From NCBI GenBank assembly GCA_002314915.1, contig DCHU01000041.1:1-59775 (forward strand): DNA of 59,775 nt. Reading direction: 5' to 3'. The stretch comes from Caryophanales bacterium UBA1744 (GTDB lineage Bacteria; Bacillota_I; Bacilli_A; RFN20; CAG-826). Below, piece after piece: positions 52,615 to 59,775 of the stretch; within the stretch, counting starts at the first letter, position 1, and the number at the start of each line of letters is the position of its first letter. The notes beneath the pieces are model-generated. The model ran no database searches, was not told the origin of the DNA, and worked only from the letters and a program-made list of their open reading frames with translations. The position numbers and the translations under genes were made by a program.

Positions 52615-53127
52615 TTAAAGTTTTTGGCTGAGGCCTTTCTCGTTGATGGCCTTTCTTTTGCCTTTTTCGAAAATTCTGTTGAATCTTGTCCAAGGTGGAT
52701 CCTCCTGAACAAGTTTCTCGGTCAGGATGGTCCTGATGCCCGCGCCATTACCGGCGATGACATCGGTCATGACCTGATCGCCGACAAGAACGGTTTTGCT
52801 CTTGTCTAAGCCTTCTAGAGCCAAGAGACGCTTAAGTCTTCTAGAGAGCGGTTTACGAAGCCCAGACAAGGCTTTTATGCCGAGTGTTGAGGCGAAACGC
52901 TGCACGCGCTTAGAAGTGTTGTTGCTGGCTATGTAGAAAGCGATACCGTTGTCCTTTAGTTTGTTAACTAAGGCAATGGTCTTTTCTTCAGCATCCTTGC
53001 ATTTATAGGAGGCAAGGGTGTTATCTAAATCCGATAGTACGGCCTCGATGCCGAGTTCTTTGAGTTTCTCTGGCTCAAGGTCGTAAATCGTCTTTATTTG
53101 GTAGGTTGGGATGAAGATTTTTCTCAT
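52615..53127 (-). CDS. yqeG: YqeG-family HAD-type phosphatase
   Basis: 170 aa. HAD IIIA superfamily: motif I VLSDLDNTLA, motif II YIASNNT, the Lys-Pro element GLRKPLSRRLKRLL and motif III VLVGDQVMTDVIAGNGAGI. Substrate unknown; it nearly always precedes yqeH. Its ATG overlaps the end of parC by 4 nt, joining this ribosome-linked cluster to the topoisomerase IV genes. Confidence 0.9.
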   Translation of the reverse strand: MRKIFIPTYQIKTIYDLEPEKLKELGIEAVLSDLDNTLASYKCKDAEEKTIALVNKLKDNGIAFYIASNNTSKRVQRFASTLGIKALSGLRKPLSRRLKRLLALEGLDKSKTVLVGDQVMTDVIAGNGAGIRTILTEKLVQEDPPWTRFNRIFEKGKRKAINEKGLSQKL

Positions 53128-55751
53128 CCTTTTCTCTTTCCGGACATCTCGTCATCGAATAATGAGATCTGCTCGAACTCCTCAGCTGGCGCCTCTTCGA
53201 TTGGCTTAGCGTTCGCAACAGCCTTGTCAGCTGCTACCGGAATCTCAGGGTCGAAGTGTGGAGTGTTCTTGTCGATGATGAGTGTGCCCTCAACTGAGAT
53301 ATAGAGGATTCTTTCTCTTGCTGGGAAAGTCTCTGGTCTCTTTGCGTATTTCTCCATTGGAGTGAGATAGAAGTCATGGAATGTGACTTCCTTCATGTCA
53401 TTGTTGTGGAGGACTACACTGTAAGTGTATGGTGCTTCTTTTCCAGAAGCCTTGTCGATATAGACGACTTTGTGAGGCTCTTTCTGGAAGCAATTGAAGA
53501 TGGTTGTTGTCTTTGCGACACGTCCGGTCTTCTCGATGTTCTTCAAGTCGAAGACACGAGTGTGACCTCTATCGGTGATGAAGAGAATCTTTCTATCCTT
53601 CTCATCTGGGTTATAGCTCAAGATGCCGGCAATCTCTTTGCCCTTGAATGAGCCGATCTTCATGCCGCCCGTCTTAGGGTTTGTGATAGCAACTGCATTC
53701 TCGTTATAGAAGACAGCCTGGCCATCGGCACCTGCGACGAATAAGTCTGAGTTACCGCTGCCGACGACGACACCGATGACTTCATCGTTGTTGATCTTGA
53801 TTGCGGATAATGGCTTGGATCTTCTTGCTGTTGGGAGGGATGATAAGAGAACTCTCTTAATAGAACCCTTCTTTGTGGCGAAGATGACGGTTAGGTCTTC
53901 TCTGAAGTCGTTGTCAGTGACGACGAATGCGTTAACGATACGCTCGCCAGGTGATACTGGCACGAGTGAGTTGACGTGGAAGCCTTCATCGTTCCACTTG
54001 GCGTCTTTCAACTGATTGACTGCGAGCAAGAGGTAGTTACCTTTGTTCGTGAAGCATAAGAGATGGTCGATTGTCTGGACCTGGGCGTTGAAGACGAATG
54101 AGTCGCCTTCCTTGATGCCAGGCTTGACGTCCTTATGACCGCCAGAGCTCTTCCATGACTTGATGGAGCTGCGTTTGATGTAGCACTCACGTGTTACGAC
54201 AATGCGCACGTCCTCAGGGATGATGAGCGAACGGTGGTCGATAGCGGCCACGACTGACTCTTCTCTGATTTCGGTCTTTCTCTTGTCGCCATACTTCTTA
54301 ACGATGTCGTTAAGGTCTTTGATGATTGTGTCTTCTCTCTTCTCCTGGGATGAAAGAATTAAGTTGAGTTCGGAGATTTCGTTCTCTAAACGCATCTTCT
54401 CATCTTCAAGTGTGACCATATCGGTGTGAGAGAGTTTGTATAAAGGCATGTTGAGGATGGCCTCTGCCTGATCAATTCCGAAATTGAACTGGGCGATGAG
54501 GTTACGCTTTGCGTCTGCCTTGTCTTCTGAATGTCTGATGATGCGGATGACATCGTCGAGGATGGATACCGCTTTAATGAGTCCATCAACGATTGAGAGT
54601 CTTGCTCTATCTTTGTTGAGGACAAATGTTGTACGTCTTGAAACGACCTCTAACTGGTGCTGGATATAGCAATCGCAGTAGTCAGCAAGGTTCATGACGA
54701 ATGGACGGTTGTCGATGATAGCGACCATGTGTGCGCTATAAGAGACGACCATCTTGGTTCTATTAAGTAAATACTTAAGGATAGCTTCTGGGTTGACGTC
54801 ATCTCTTAAGTCGATGGCGATTCTTAAACCGTGCTTATCGGATTCATCTCTGACCTCAGTGATGCCAGGGATGACTTTGTCATGTCTAATCTTATCGATT
54901 TCCTTAACGAGTTCTGATTTGTTGACTCTATAAGGAATCTCAGTGATGACGATCTGCTTTGTGCCGTCTTCGTCTTCAGTGATTTCGCACTTTGAGCCGT
55001 TCTTGACCTTGCCAGCGCCTTTCAAGTAGATGTCCTTAAGGCCGTCACCTGAGTAGATGATGCCACCTGTTGGGAAGTCAGGGCCCGGAAGGAACTTCAT
55101 AAGGTCCTCAATCTGGCAGTCTGGGTGTTTGATTCTATAAACGACAGTCTTAACGACTTCGCCTAAGTTGTGAGGTGGGATGTTGGTGGAGATACCGACT
55201 GCGATACCTTCAGAACCGTTAACTAATAAGTTAGGGAATCTTGCAGGTAAGACTGTTGGCTCCCATTCGGTGTCGTCGAATGTGAGTTCCATATCGACTG
55301 ACTCTTTATCGATGTCACGAACAAGTTCGCCTGATAATGCCGATAATCTAGCTTCGGTATAACGGTAAGCAGCGGCTGAGTCGCCGTCGATAGAACCGTT
55401 GTTACCCTGGAAGTCGATAAGAGGCATTCTGTATGCCCATTTCTTGGACATGTTGACCAAGGCTTCGTAGATTGATGAGTCTCCATGTGGGTGATACTTA
55501 CCCATGACGTCACCAACGATGTGCGCGCATTTCTTGGTTGGTTTCTCGATTGTGTTACCTGTGTTCCACATATCGAAAATGATTCGACGCTGAACTGGCT
55601 TTAAGCCATCTCTAGCATCTGGGATAGCACGGTCCTGAATAACTTCTTTTGCGTACTGACCGAATCTGTCTCCCATTAAGTCATCTAATGTTGTTGGAGA
55701 GATATTCTCTTTGATGACAGGTTTTGGTGCTTCAATCTTCTTTTTAGCCAT
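53124..55751 (-). CDS. parC: DNA topoisomerase IV subunit A
   Basis: 875 aa. Cuts and rejoins DNA to unlink sister chromosomes. Seen: RAIPDARDGLKPVQRRI, the quinolone region HPHGDSSIYEALVNMS (S92 and E96, the sensitive-type residues), catalytic Y131 in AYRYTEARLS, the coiled coil and a C-terminal beta-propeller. The propeller lacks an obvious GyrA box, favouring ParC over GyrA, as does plsY-parE-parC gene order. It overlaps parE by 8 nt. A C-terminal tail of Glu/Pro/Ala-rich residues is present. Confidence 0.94.
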   Translation of the reverse strand: MAKKKIEAPKPVIKENISPTTLDDLMGDRFGQYAKEVIQDRAIPDARDGLKPVQRRIIFDMWNTGNTIEKPTKKCAHIVGDVMGKYHPHGDSSIYEALVNMSKKWAYRMPLIDFQGNNGSIDGDSAAAYRYTEARLSALSGELVRDIDKESVDMELTFDDTEWEPTVLPARFPNLLVNGSEGIAVGISTNIPPHNLGEVVKTVVYRIKHPDCQIEDLMKFLPGPDFPTGGIIYSGDGLKDIYLKGAGKVKNGSKCEITEDEDGTKQIVITEIPYRVNKSELVKEIDKIRHDKVIPGITEVRDESDKHGLRIAIDLRDDVNPEAILKYLLNRTKMVVSYSAHMVAIIDNRPFVMNLADYCDCYIQHQLEVVSRRTTFVLNKDRARLSIVDGLIKAVSILDDVIRIIRHSEDKADAKRNLIAQFNFGIDQAEAILNMPLYKLSHTDMVTLEDEKMRLENEISELNLILSSQEKREDTIIKDLNDIVKKYGDKRKTEIREESVVAAIDHRSLIIPEDVRIVVTRECYIKRSSIKSWKSSGGHKDVKPGIKEGDSFVFNAQVQTIDHLLCFTNKGNYLLLAVNQLKDAKWNDEGFHVNSLVPVSPGERIVNAFVVTDNDFREDLTVIFATKKGSIKRVLLSSLPTARRSKPLSAIKINNDEVIGVVVGSGNSDLFVAGADGQAVFYNENAVAITNPKTGGMKIGSFKGKEIAGILSYNPDEKDRKILFITDRGHTRVFDLKNIEKTGRVAKTTTIFNCFQKEPHKVVYIDKASGKEAPYTYSVVLHNNDMKEVTFHDFYLTPMEKYAKRPETFPARERILYISVEGTLIIDKNTPHFDPEIPVAADKAVANAKPIEEAPAEEFEQISLFDDEMSGKRKG

Positions 55752-57744
55752 TCTTCTTACCTCTCATCTCGTTTGTATAATCGTCTTCACTTGTTTCAAA
55801 TGAGACGTTTTCCTGAATCCACTGCCATCTAGGTTCTGAATCAGCACCCATCAATGTTGAGATTCTCTTCTCGACGATGATTGGGTTATTGATGACGACC
55901 TGGAGTAACTGGCGGGTCTTCTTGTTCATTGTTGTTTCCGCTAACTGGTCGGCGTTCATTTCACCAAGACCTTTGTAGCGGTTGATGCCATAACCGGCGC
56001 CAATCTTATCTTTTGCTTTAGCAAGCTCTTCATCATTCCAGCAATAGATATGCTTCGATGGGTCACTCTTCTTGTAGACTCTATATAGAGGTGGCTGAGC
56101 GATGTAGACCATGCCTGCATCGATGAGCGGCTTCATAAAGTTGTAGAAGAATGTCAAAAGCAATGCCTGGATGTGGCTTCCATCGTCGTCAGCATCGGTC
56201 ATGATGATGATCTTGCCGTACTTTGATGATTCGACGTTGAAGTCCTGTCCTACGCCCGCGCCAATTGTGTTGATGAGGGTGGAGAACTCAAGGTTCTCTG
56301 ATATCTTCTGGATTGATACGTTTTCTGTGTTAAGTGGTTTACCTCTTAAAGGTAAGATAGCCTGATGCAATCTATCTCTTCCGGTCTTTGCGGAGCCGCC
56401 TGCTGAGTCACCCTCAACGATGAATAACTCATTCTCCTTGTAGTCCTTAGACTGAGCTGAAGCGAGCTTATCGCTGATCATGAAGTCGTTGTTGGTTTTC
56501 TTCTTGGTGCCACGAGCAACTTCCTTCGCTTTTCGAGCAGCCTCACGTGCGTCGCGTGCTTCTGAGCACTTCTTGATGAGGTCGATAGCGAAAGCGTTAT
56601 GTTCGTTTAAGAAGTAAGTCAAAGACTTTGTGACAACAGAGGCAACTGCTGGACCCGCTTCTGGAGAACCGAGTTTGCCCTTTGTCTGTCCTTCGAATTC
56701 GAGTTTGCTCTCCGGAATCTTGAGCGAGATGACGGCGGTGAGACCTTCTCTGATGTCTTCACCAGCGATGATCTGTCCGCTCTTCTGGAGTCCGTTGTTA
56801 ACGGCCCAGTCGTTCAATGTCTTAGTGAGCGATGTCTTGAATCCTGTTTCATGCGTACCTCCGTCAGATGTTCTAACTTCGTTAGCGTATGAAAGGATTG
56901 TTTCTTTATAGTCTTTGAAGCACCACTGCATGGCGATTTCGACTTTGATTCCGCTGACGTCGTCCTCGATGTCGATGATGTCGCCGATTGGAGTCTTGTT
57001 CTTGTTCATCGCGTTGACGTACTCTTTAAGTCCGTGTTCGCAGAAGAACTCGTTCGTGTTTCCTGTAGCCTCATCCTTGATGATGAAGTGAATGCCTGTA
57101 CATAAATATGATCTCTCTTCGAGACGGGAAGCGATTGTATCGTAGCTGAACTTTGTGTTTGGGAAGATTTTTGGGTCAGGTTTAAAACGGCAGGTTGTAC
57201 CATGCTTGTTGGTTTTGCCTGTCTGGGTGCAAGGCTGGTCAAGCTGTCCGCCATCCTTGAAACGGATGAAGTAAGAGAAACCGCCTTTATTGATTTTTAC
57301 TTCGCACCATTCGCATAATGCGTTAGTAACTGTCGTACCAACACCGTGTAAGCCACCAGATGTCGCATAAGCCTTTGAGTTGAACTTACCGCCTGAGTGG
57401 AGAACTGTGTAGATGGTCTCGACTGCTGGTTTGCCAGTCGCTGGCAAGATGTCAACCGGGATACCACGGCCTTCGTCTTCAACTGAGACTGAACCGTCTT
57501 TCCACAATGTGACAGTGATTTTGTTACCGAAACCGTTAACGGCTTCGTCGACTGCGTTATCGAGAATTTCCCAAACCAAGTGATGTAAACCGGTTAAGTT
57601 GGTTGAACCGATATACATACCAGGACGTTTTCTAACGCCCTGAAGGCCTGTCATGATCTCGATATCTACGCCTGTGTAGTCGTCAACAACAGGCTGATCG
57701 GCAACAGGGTTGCCTTTTTTCTTTTCTTCCAAGATTTCTTTCAT
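55744..57744 (-). CDS. parE: DNA topoisomerase IV subunit B
   Basis: 666 aa. ATPase subunit: GLQGVRKRPGMYIGSTNLTGLHHLVWEILDNAVDEA, DEGRGIPVD, SGGLHGVGTTVTNAL, the TOPRIM motifs EGDSAGGSAKTGRDR and MTDADDDGSHIQALLLTFFY, and C-terminal INRYKGLGEMNADQL. DADDDG with IQALLLTFFY is the ParE type (GyrB usually has DADVDG..IRTLLLTFF). It heads the minus-strand operon; the short leader lacks a clear ribosome-binding site. Confidence 0.95.
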   Translation of the reverse strand: MKEILEEKKKGNPVADQPVVDDYTGVDIEIMTGLQGVRKRPGMYIGSTNLTGLHHLVWEILDNAVDEAVNGFGNKITVTLWKDGSVSVEDEGRGIPVDILPATGKPAVETIYTVLHSGGKFNSKAYATSGGLHGVGTTVTNALCEWCEVKINKGGFSYFIRFKDGGQLDQPCTQTGKTNKHGTTCRFKPDPKIFPNTKFSYDTIASRLEERSYLCTGIHFIIKDEATGNTNEFFCEHGLKEYVNAMNKNKTPIGDIIDIEDDVSGIKVEIAMQWCFKDYKETILSYANEVRTSDGGTHETGFKTSLTKTLNDWAVNNGLQKSGQIIAGEDIREGLTAVISLKIPESKLEFEGQTKGKLGSPEAGPAVASVVTKSLTYFLNEHNAFAIDLIKKCSEARDAREAARKAKEVARGTKKKTNNDFMISDKLASAQSKDYKENELFIVEGDSAGGSAKTGRDRLHQAILPLRGKPLNTENVSIQKISENLEFSTLINTIGAGVGQDFNVESSKYGKIIIMTDADDDGSHIQALLLTFFYNFMKPLIDAGMVYIAQPPLYRVYKKSDPSKHIYCWNDEELAKAKDKIGAGYGINRYKGLGEMNADQLAETTMNKKTRQLLQVVINNPIIVEKRISTLMGADSEPRWQWIQENVSFETSEDDYTNEMRGKKNG

Positions 57745-57768
57745 AATAGTACAATGCTCTTTGCAATC

Positions 57769-57783
57769 TTCCCCATTATAGCA
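57769..57783 (-). promoter_or_regulatory. Extended -10 promoter of the parE operon
   Basis: On the minus strand TGCTATAAT (57775-57783 in plus coordinates) forms an extended -10. The leader to the parE ATG is about 25-30 nt. No clear -35. Confidence 0.5.
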
Positions 57784-57840
57784 AAATGAGGAAATTAATT
57801 GCCACCTATTATTAATAATAGTGTGAGAAAAGGTGCATTT

Positions 57841-58590
57841 ATGAATCCAATCTTATTGAATTTACTGCTTCTTGTAGGCGCTAGCGTAATCGGATACTTA
57901 ATCGGAAGTATTCCTTCCGGTGTCGTTATCGGTAAGGTTTTTTACGGTAAGGACCCTAGAGACTATGGCTCTCACAACTCAGGCGGAACAAACTGTGGAC
58001 GTGTGTTCGGCAAGAAAGCGGGCTATTCGGTTATTATCTTAGATATGTTGAAGTCAGTTATCGTCTTCTGGTTATTATGGGGAATTCTCATCCCGACAAA
58101 TCTGTTCGGCTATGGCTTAACCGACTTATGGGTTGCAGGCGCAATGATCCCATGGGCTGGCGTGCTCTTCTGCGTAATTGGCCACTGCTGGTCAATCTTC
58201 CTCAAAGGATTTAAAGGAGGCAAAGCTGTTTCCTGTTTCGCAGGAAGCTTAGCAGCAACAAGCTGGCTCAGTTTCGCAACAGGACTCATCGTCTTCTTCT
58301 CGACATTCCTCCCAAAGAGAATCATGTCCATCGCAAGCATGTTAACCGCGATTATAATGACAGTTTTCCAGTGGGTTATGGCGTTCGTAATTCACTTCTG
58401 TAACGGCACCGGATCACTCGATATCCTCAACTACACATTCGGACACTTCTCATCGAGCTATTTCTTCGGTTGGTGGACCGCAGTTGTGACCACAGTTATG
58501 GCTGTAATTCTCATCATTCGCCACTCTCAGAACATTCAGAGACTCAAGGCTGGAGAAGAGAAACCACTTAGTTGGAATCCAAAGAATTAG
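57841..58590 (+). CDS. plsY: Glycerol-3-phosphate acyltransferase PlsY
   Basis: 249 aa from the ATG at 57841; an in-frame start at 57799 would overlap the parE promoter. Integral membrane enzyme that transfers acyl from acyl-phosphate to glycerol-3-phosphate. Seen: GSIPSGVVIG, YGSHNSGGTNCGRVFGKKAG (motif 1, normally GSGNxGATN) and GHCWSIFLKGFKGGKAV (motif 3). Longer than the usual 200 residues because of extra sequence before the last helices and an Arg/Lys-rich tail. Together with PlsC it would make phosphatidic acid. It diverges from parE as in Bacillus. Confidence 0.93.
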   Translation: MNPILLNLLLLVGASVIGYLIGSIPSGVVIGKVFYGKDPRDYGSHNSGGTNCGRVFGKKAGYSVIILDMLKSVIVFWLLWGILIPTNLFGYGLTDLWVAGAMIPWAGVLFCVIGHCWSIFLKGFKGGKAVSCFAGSLAATSWLSFATGLIVFFSTFLPKRIMSIASMLTAIIMTVFQWVMAFVIHFCNGTGSLDILNYTFGHFSSSYFFGWWTAVVTTVMAVILIIRHSQNIQRLKAGEEKPLSWNPKN

Positions 58591-58734
58591 TAGTTTTTTA
58601 GTAAAAGGTAATAAACCGCATTTCTTCGATGGAATGTGGTTTTTTCTTACTTTTACCCAAAAAGTGGGAAATTTTGATAAGGTCATTTTAGACCGTTAAA
58701 ACAAAACTACTAATTTTAGAACCACTACTAATTC
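58584..58734. repeat. 151-bp inverted-repeat element with internal hairpins
   Basis: The ends are exact inverted copies: GAATTAGTAGT (58584-58594) and ACTACTAATTC (58724-58734). A further inverted copy AAAACTACTAATTTT starts at 58703. Inside are the plsY terminator, an outer pair GTAAAAG/CTTTTAC, AGTGGGAA pairing with TTCCCACT at the right end, and GGTC-ATTTTA-GACC. The left end includes the plsY stop codon (TAGTAG). It looks like a folded RNA or a very small MITE-like repeat; no target-site duplication is evident. Confidence 0.5.
58614..58646 (+). terminator. Intrinsic terminator after plsY
   Basis: AACCGCATT (58614-58622) / AATGTGGTT (58633-58641) with one G-T pair, then a T-run. Confidence 0.85.
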
Positions 58735-59046
58735 CCACTCAAAAAGGTGTATCGAAGTTCCCTTGGCGAAACAATCAGCAAACAATGGTCACGTTCTGAT
58801 GGTTATCATCATCTTTTCAATTGTTCTACACTTCTTATATTCTCTTGTTTTGTCTCCCTATTTCTAATCTAAAAATGACAAAGAAAAAGAGGTCACGTAT
58901 CTGGTGCGTAACCCCTATTCATCTTTATTTAATATTTAATATATAAAGCGCTATATCGTCTTAAGCGTTCTAAGCAGCCTCATCGTTTGGAGCGAGCAAG
59001 TTTAGGCTAGTTCCATTAAAACGCCTGAATCGGCCATTTTGACCAC
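58735..59046. other. Non-coding gap between plsY and the DUF815 gene
   Basis: No supportable gene. GGTCACGT occurs twice (about 58787 and 58891), each followed by a similar TCTG stretch. An AT-rich block near 58931-58955 contains ATATTTAATAT and ATATA-AAGCGC-TATAT palindromes. A 23-codon frame from ATG 58875 lacks a ribosome-binding site. The DUF815 gene ends at 59047 with no obvious terminator. Confidence 0.45.
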
Positions 59047-59775
59047 TTAGAGAAGGCTCTTGATAAATTGTTTGGCAACTCTAGGAGAACGAGAACCTTT
59101 AGCCAATGCGAATTGCTCCGCTTTGATATCGAGTTCCGATTCAACTATGGAGATGTTCTCTTTAGCGGCCAACTCATGAACTATTTCAAGATACAACTTC
59201 TTGTTTGGCTTATAGAATGCGATCGTTAAGCCGAAACGCTGAACGAGAGACATAGTCTCCTCTATCGTGTCATTTCTATGGAGGTCATCGTCAAACTCGC
59301 CCCTGGAGGAGAAATTCTCCTTAACGAGATGGCGTCTGTTGGATGTGCAGTATATGAGAGCGTTCTCGCCTTTTGATGATGCACTGCCCTCAAGTATGGC
59401 CTTGAGCATGGCGAATGTCTCGTCATTGCTCGTGAACGAGAGGTCATCGATGAAGATGATGAATTTGAGCGGATTGGCGCTGATACGGTCCATTACCATA
59501 GGTAATAGGTGAATTTGGTCTTTTCTTAACTCGATAAGTCGTAGTCCATCTTTAGCGTATTCGTTAACGATTGCTTTGATGGATGATGACTTTCCGGTTC
59601 CAGCATCTCCATAAAGGAGGGTATTGAAACTTGGTCTATTGTTCAAGAAGTTAACCGTATTGGAGATGAGTTCGCCTCTTTCGTCGCTATAGCCGACAAA
59701 TTCGGACAAGGAGATTGTATCCTTGGCCTTGATTGACTGAATCTCGCCATCTACGTCCACTCTGAACATCGAGTT
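59047..59775 (-). CDS. DUF815-type AAA+ ATPase (5' truncated by window)
   Basis: At least 240 aa; the frame continues past the window edge, so the ATG at 59769 may be internal. Seen: LLYGDAGTGKSSSIKA (Walker A), FIIFIDDLSF (Walker B), YCTSNRRHLV (sensor 1), and a C-terminal lid with GSRSPRVAKQFIKSLL. This matches the predicted-ATPase family DUF815, whose full-length members are longer and whose function is unknown. A DnaA/DnaC-like loader was considered, but the domain order and the missing DNA-binding helices argue against it. Confidence 0.8.
   Translation of the reverse strand, partial: NSMFRVDVDGEIQSIKAKDTISLSEFVGYSDERGELISNTVNFLNNRPSFNTLLYGDAGTGKSSSIKAIVNEYAKDGLRLIELRKDQIHLLPMVMDRISANPLKFIIFIDDLSFTSNDETFAMLKAILEGSASSKGENALIYCTSNRRHLVKENFSSRGEFDDDLHRNDTIEETMSLVQRFGLTIAFYKPNKKLYLEIVHELAAKENISIVESELDIKAEQFALAKGSRSPRVAKQFIKSLL

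Noticed and set aside
58875..58946. 23-codon ORF starting MTKKKRSR
   Set aside because: No Shine-Dalgarno sequence or promoter and AT-biased 3' half; probably chance.
58980..59040. tRNA-like fold with a CCTGAATCGG stretch
   Set aside because: No acceptor stem, D-arm or anticodon arm could be built around it.
1..59775. Possible mollicute genetic code (UGA = Trp)
   Set aside because: TGA serves as the stop of dtd, holA, the phosphodiesterase and the DinG-like helicase at conserved C-termini, and Trp is encoded by TGG throughout.

Overview
The window reads as a stretch of chromosome from a low-to-mid GC Bacillota, most like an uncultured gut lineage of Bacilli near Erysipelotrichales/RF39. The evidence is gene order: plsY<>parE-parC; yqeG-yqeH-yhbY-nadD-rsfS; comEA-comEC-holA..rpsT..lepA; obgE..ruvAB-secDF-recJ-rel-hisS-aspS; Asp23-nusB-xseAB. 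UGA is a normal stop (dtd, holA and the DinG-like helicase end in TGA), so this is not a code-4 mollicute. The genus cannot be told from the sequence alone. No phage, IS element, CRISPR array, rRNA or tRNA gene was recognised.

Layout. 1-4.6 kb: 3' part of ftsK, then pullulanase and a PlsC-type acyltransferase. 4.7-9 kb: rsmF-like methyltransferase facing pdp-dtd-mnmA. 9-12 kb: a divergent pair of lipoproteins, one a CE6/SGNH esterase and one with Cys-rich repeats and a barnase-like C-terminus. 12-15.7 kb: T-box-alaS-DUF1292, greA. 15.8-20.1 kb: comEA-comEC, holA, a phosphodiesterase, rpsT. 20.2-25.7 kb: an acyl-AMP ligase fused to a carrier domain, fmt, and a nuclease-helicase fusion. 25.7-34.1 kb: lepA, GT2-obgE, a 32-aa membrane peptide, ruvAB, a divergent secDF. 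34.1-43.2 kb: recJ, rel, hisS with a Cys-rich tail, aspS, tkt. 43.3-49.1 kb: Asp23, nusB-xseAB, dinB-xerD, deoB. 49.1-49.7 kb: a non-coding gap. 49.7-57.7 kb: one tightly packed minus-strand operon parE-parC-yqeG-yqeH-yhbY-nadD/yqeK-rsfS. 57.8-59.8 kb: plsY, a repeat-rich gap and a partial DUF815 ATPase.

The most notable signal is in the 49.1-49.7 kb gap. Nearly all genes to its left run rightwards and nearly all to its right run leftwards, as expected at a replication terminus. The gap holds a 28-bp site with 11+6+11 architecture closely resembling bacterial dif. A XerD-type recombinase lies 1.8 kb away, topoisomerase IV 3.4 kb away and FtsK 48 kb away. I read this as a terminus/chromosome-dimer-resolution region.

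Other standouts: YqeH keeps its zinc finger and fold landmarks but has lost every GTPase motif; SecDF lacks the usual transmembrane aspartates; HisRS carries a Cys/His-rich tail; and many operon-first genes have a -10 box only 6-9 nt before the ATG, suggesting widespread leaderless transcription. Several intergenic regions share an AATTAGTAGTTTT-type motif next to nested palindromes.
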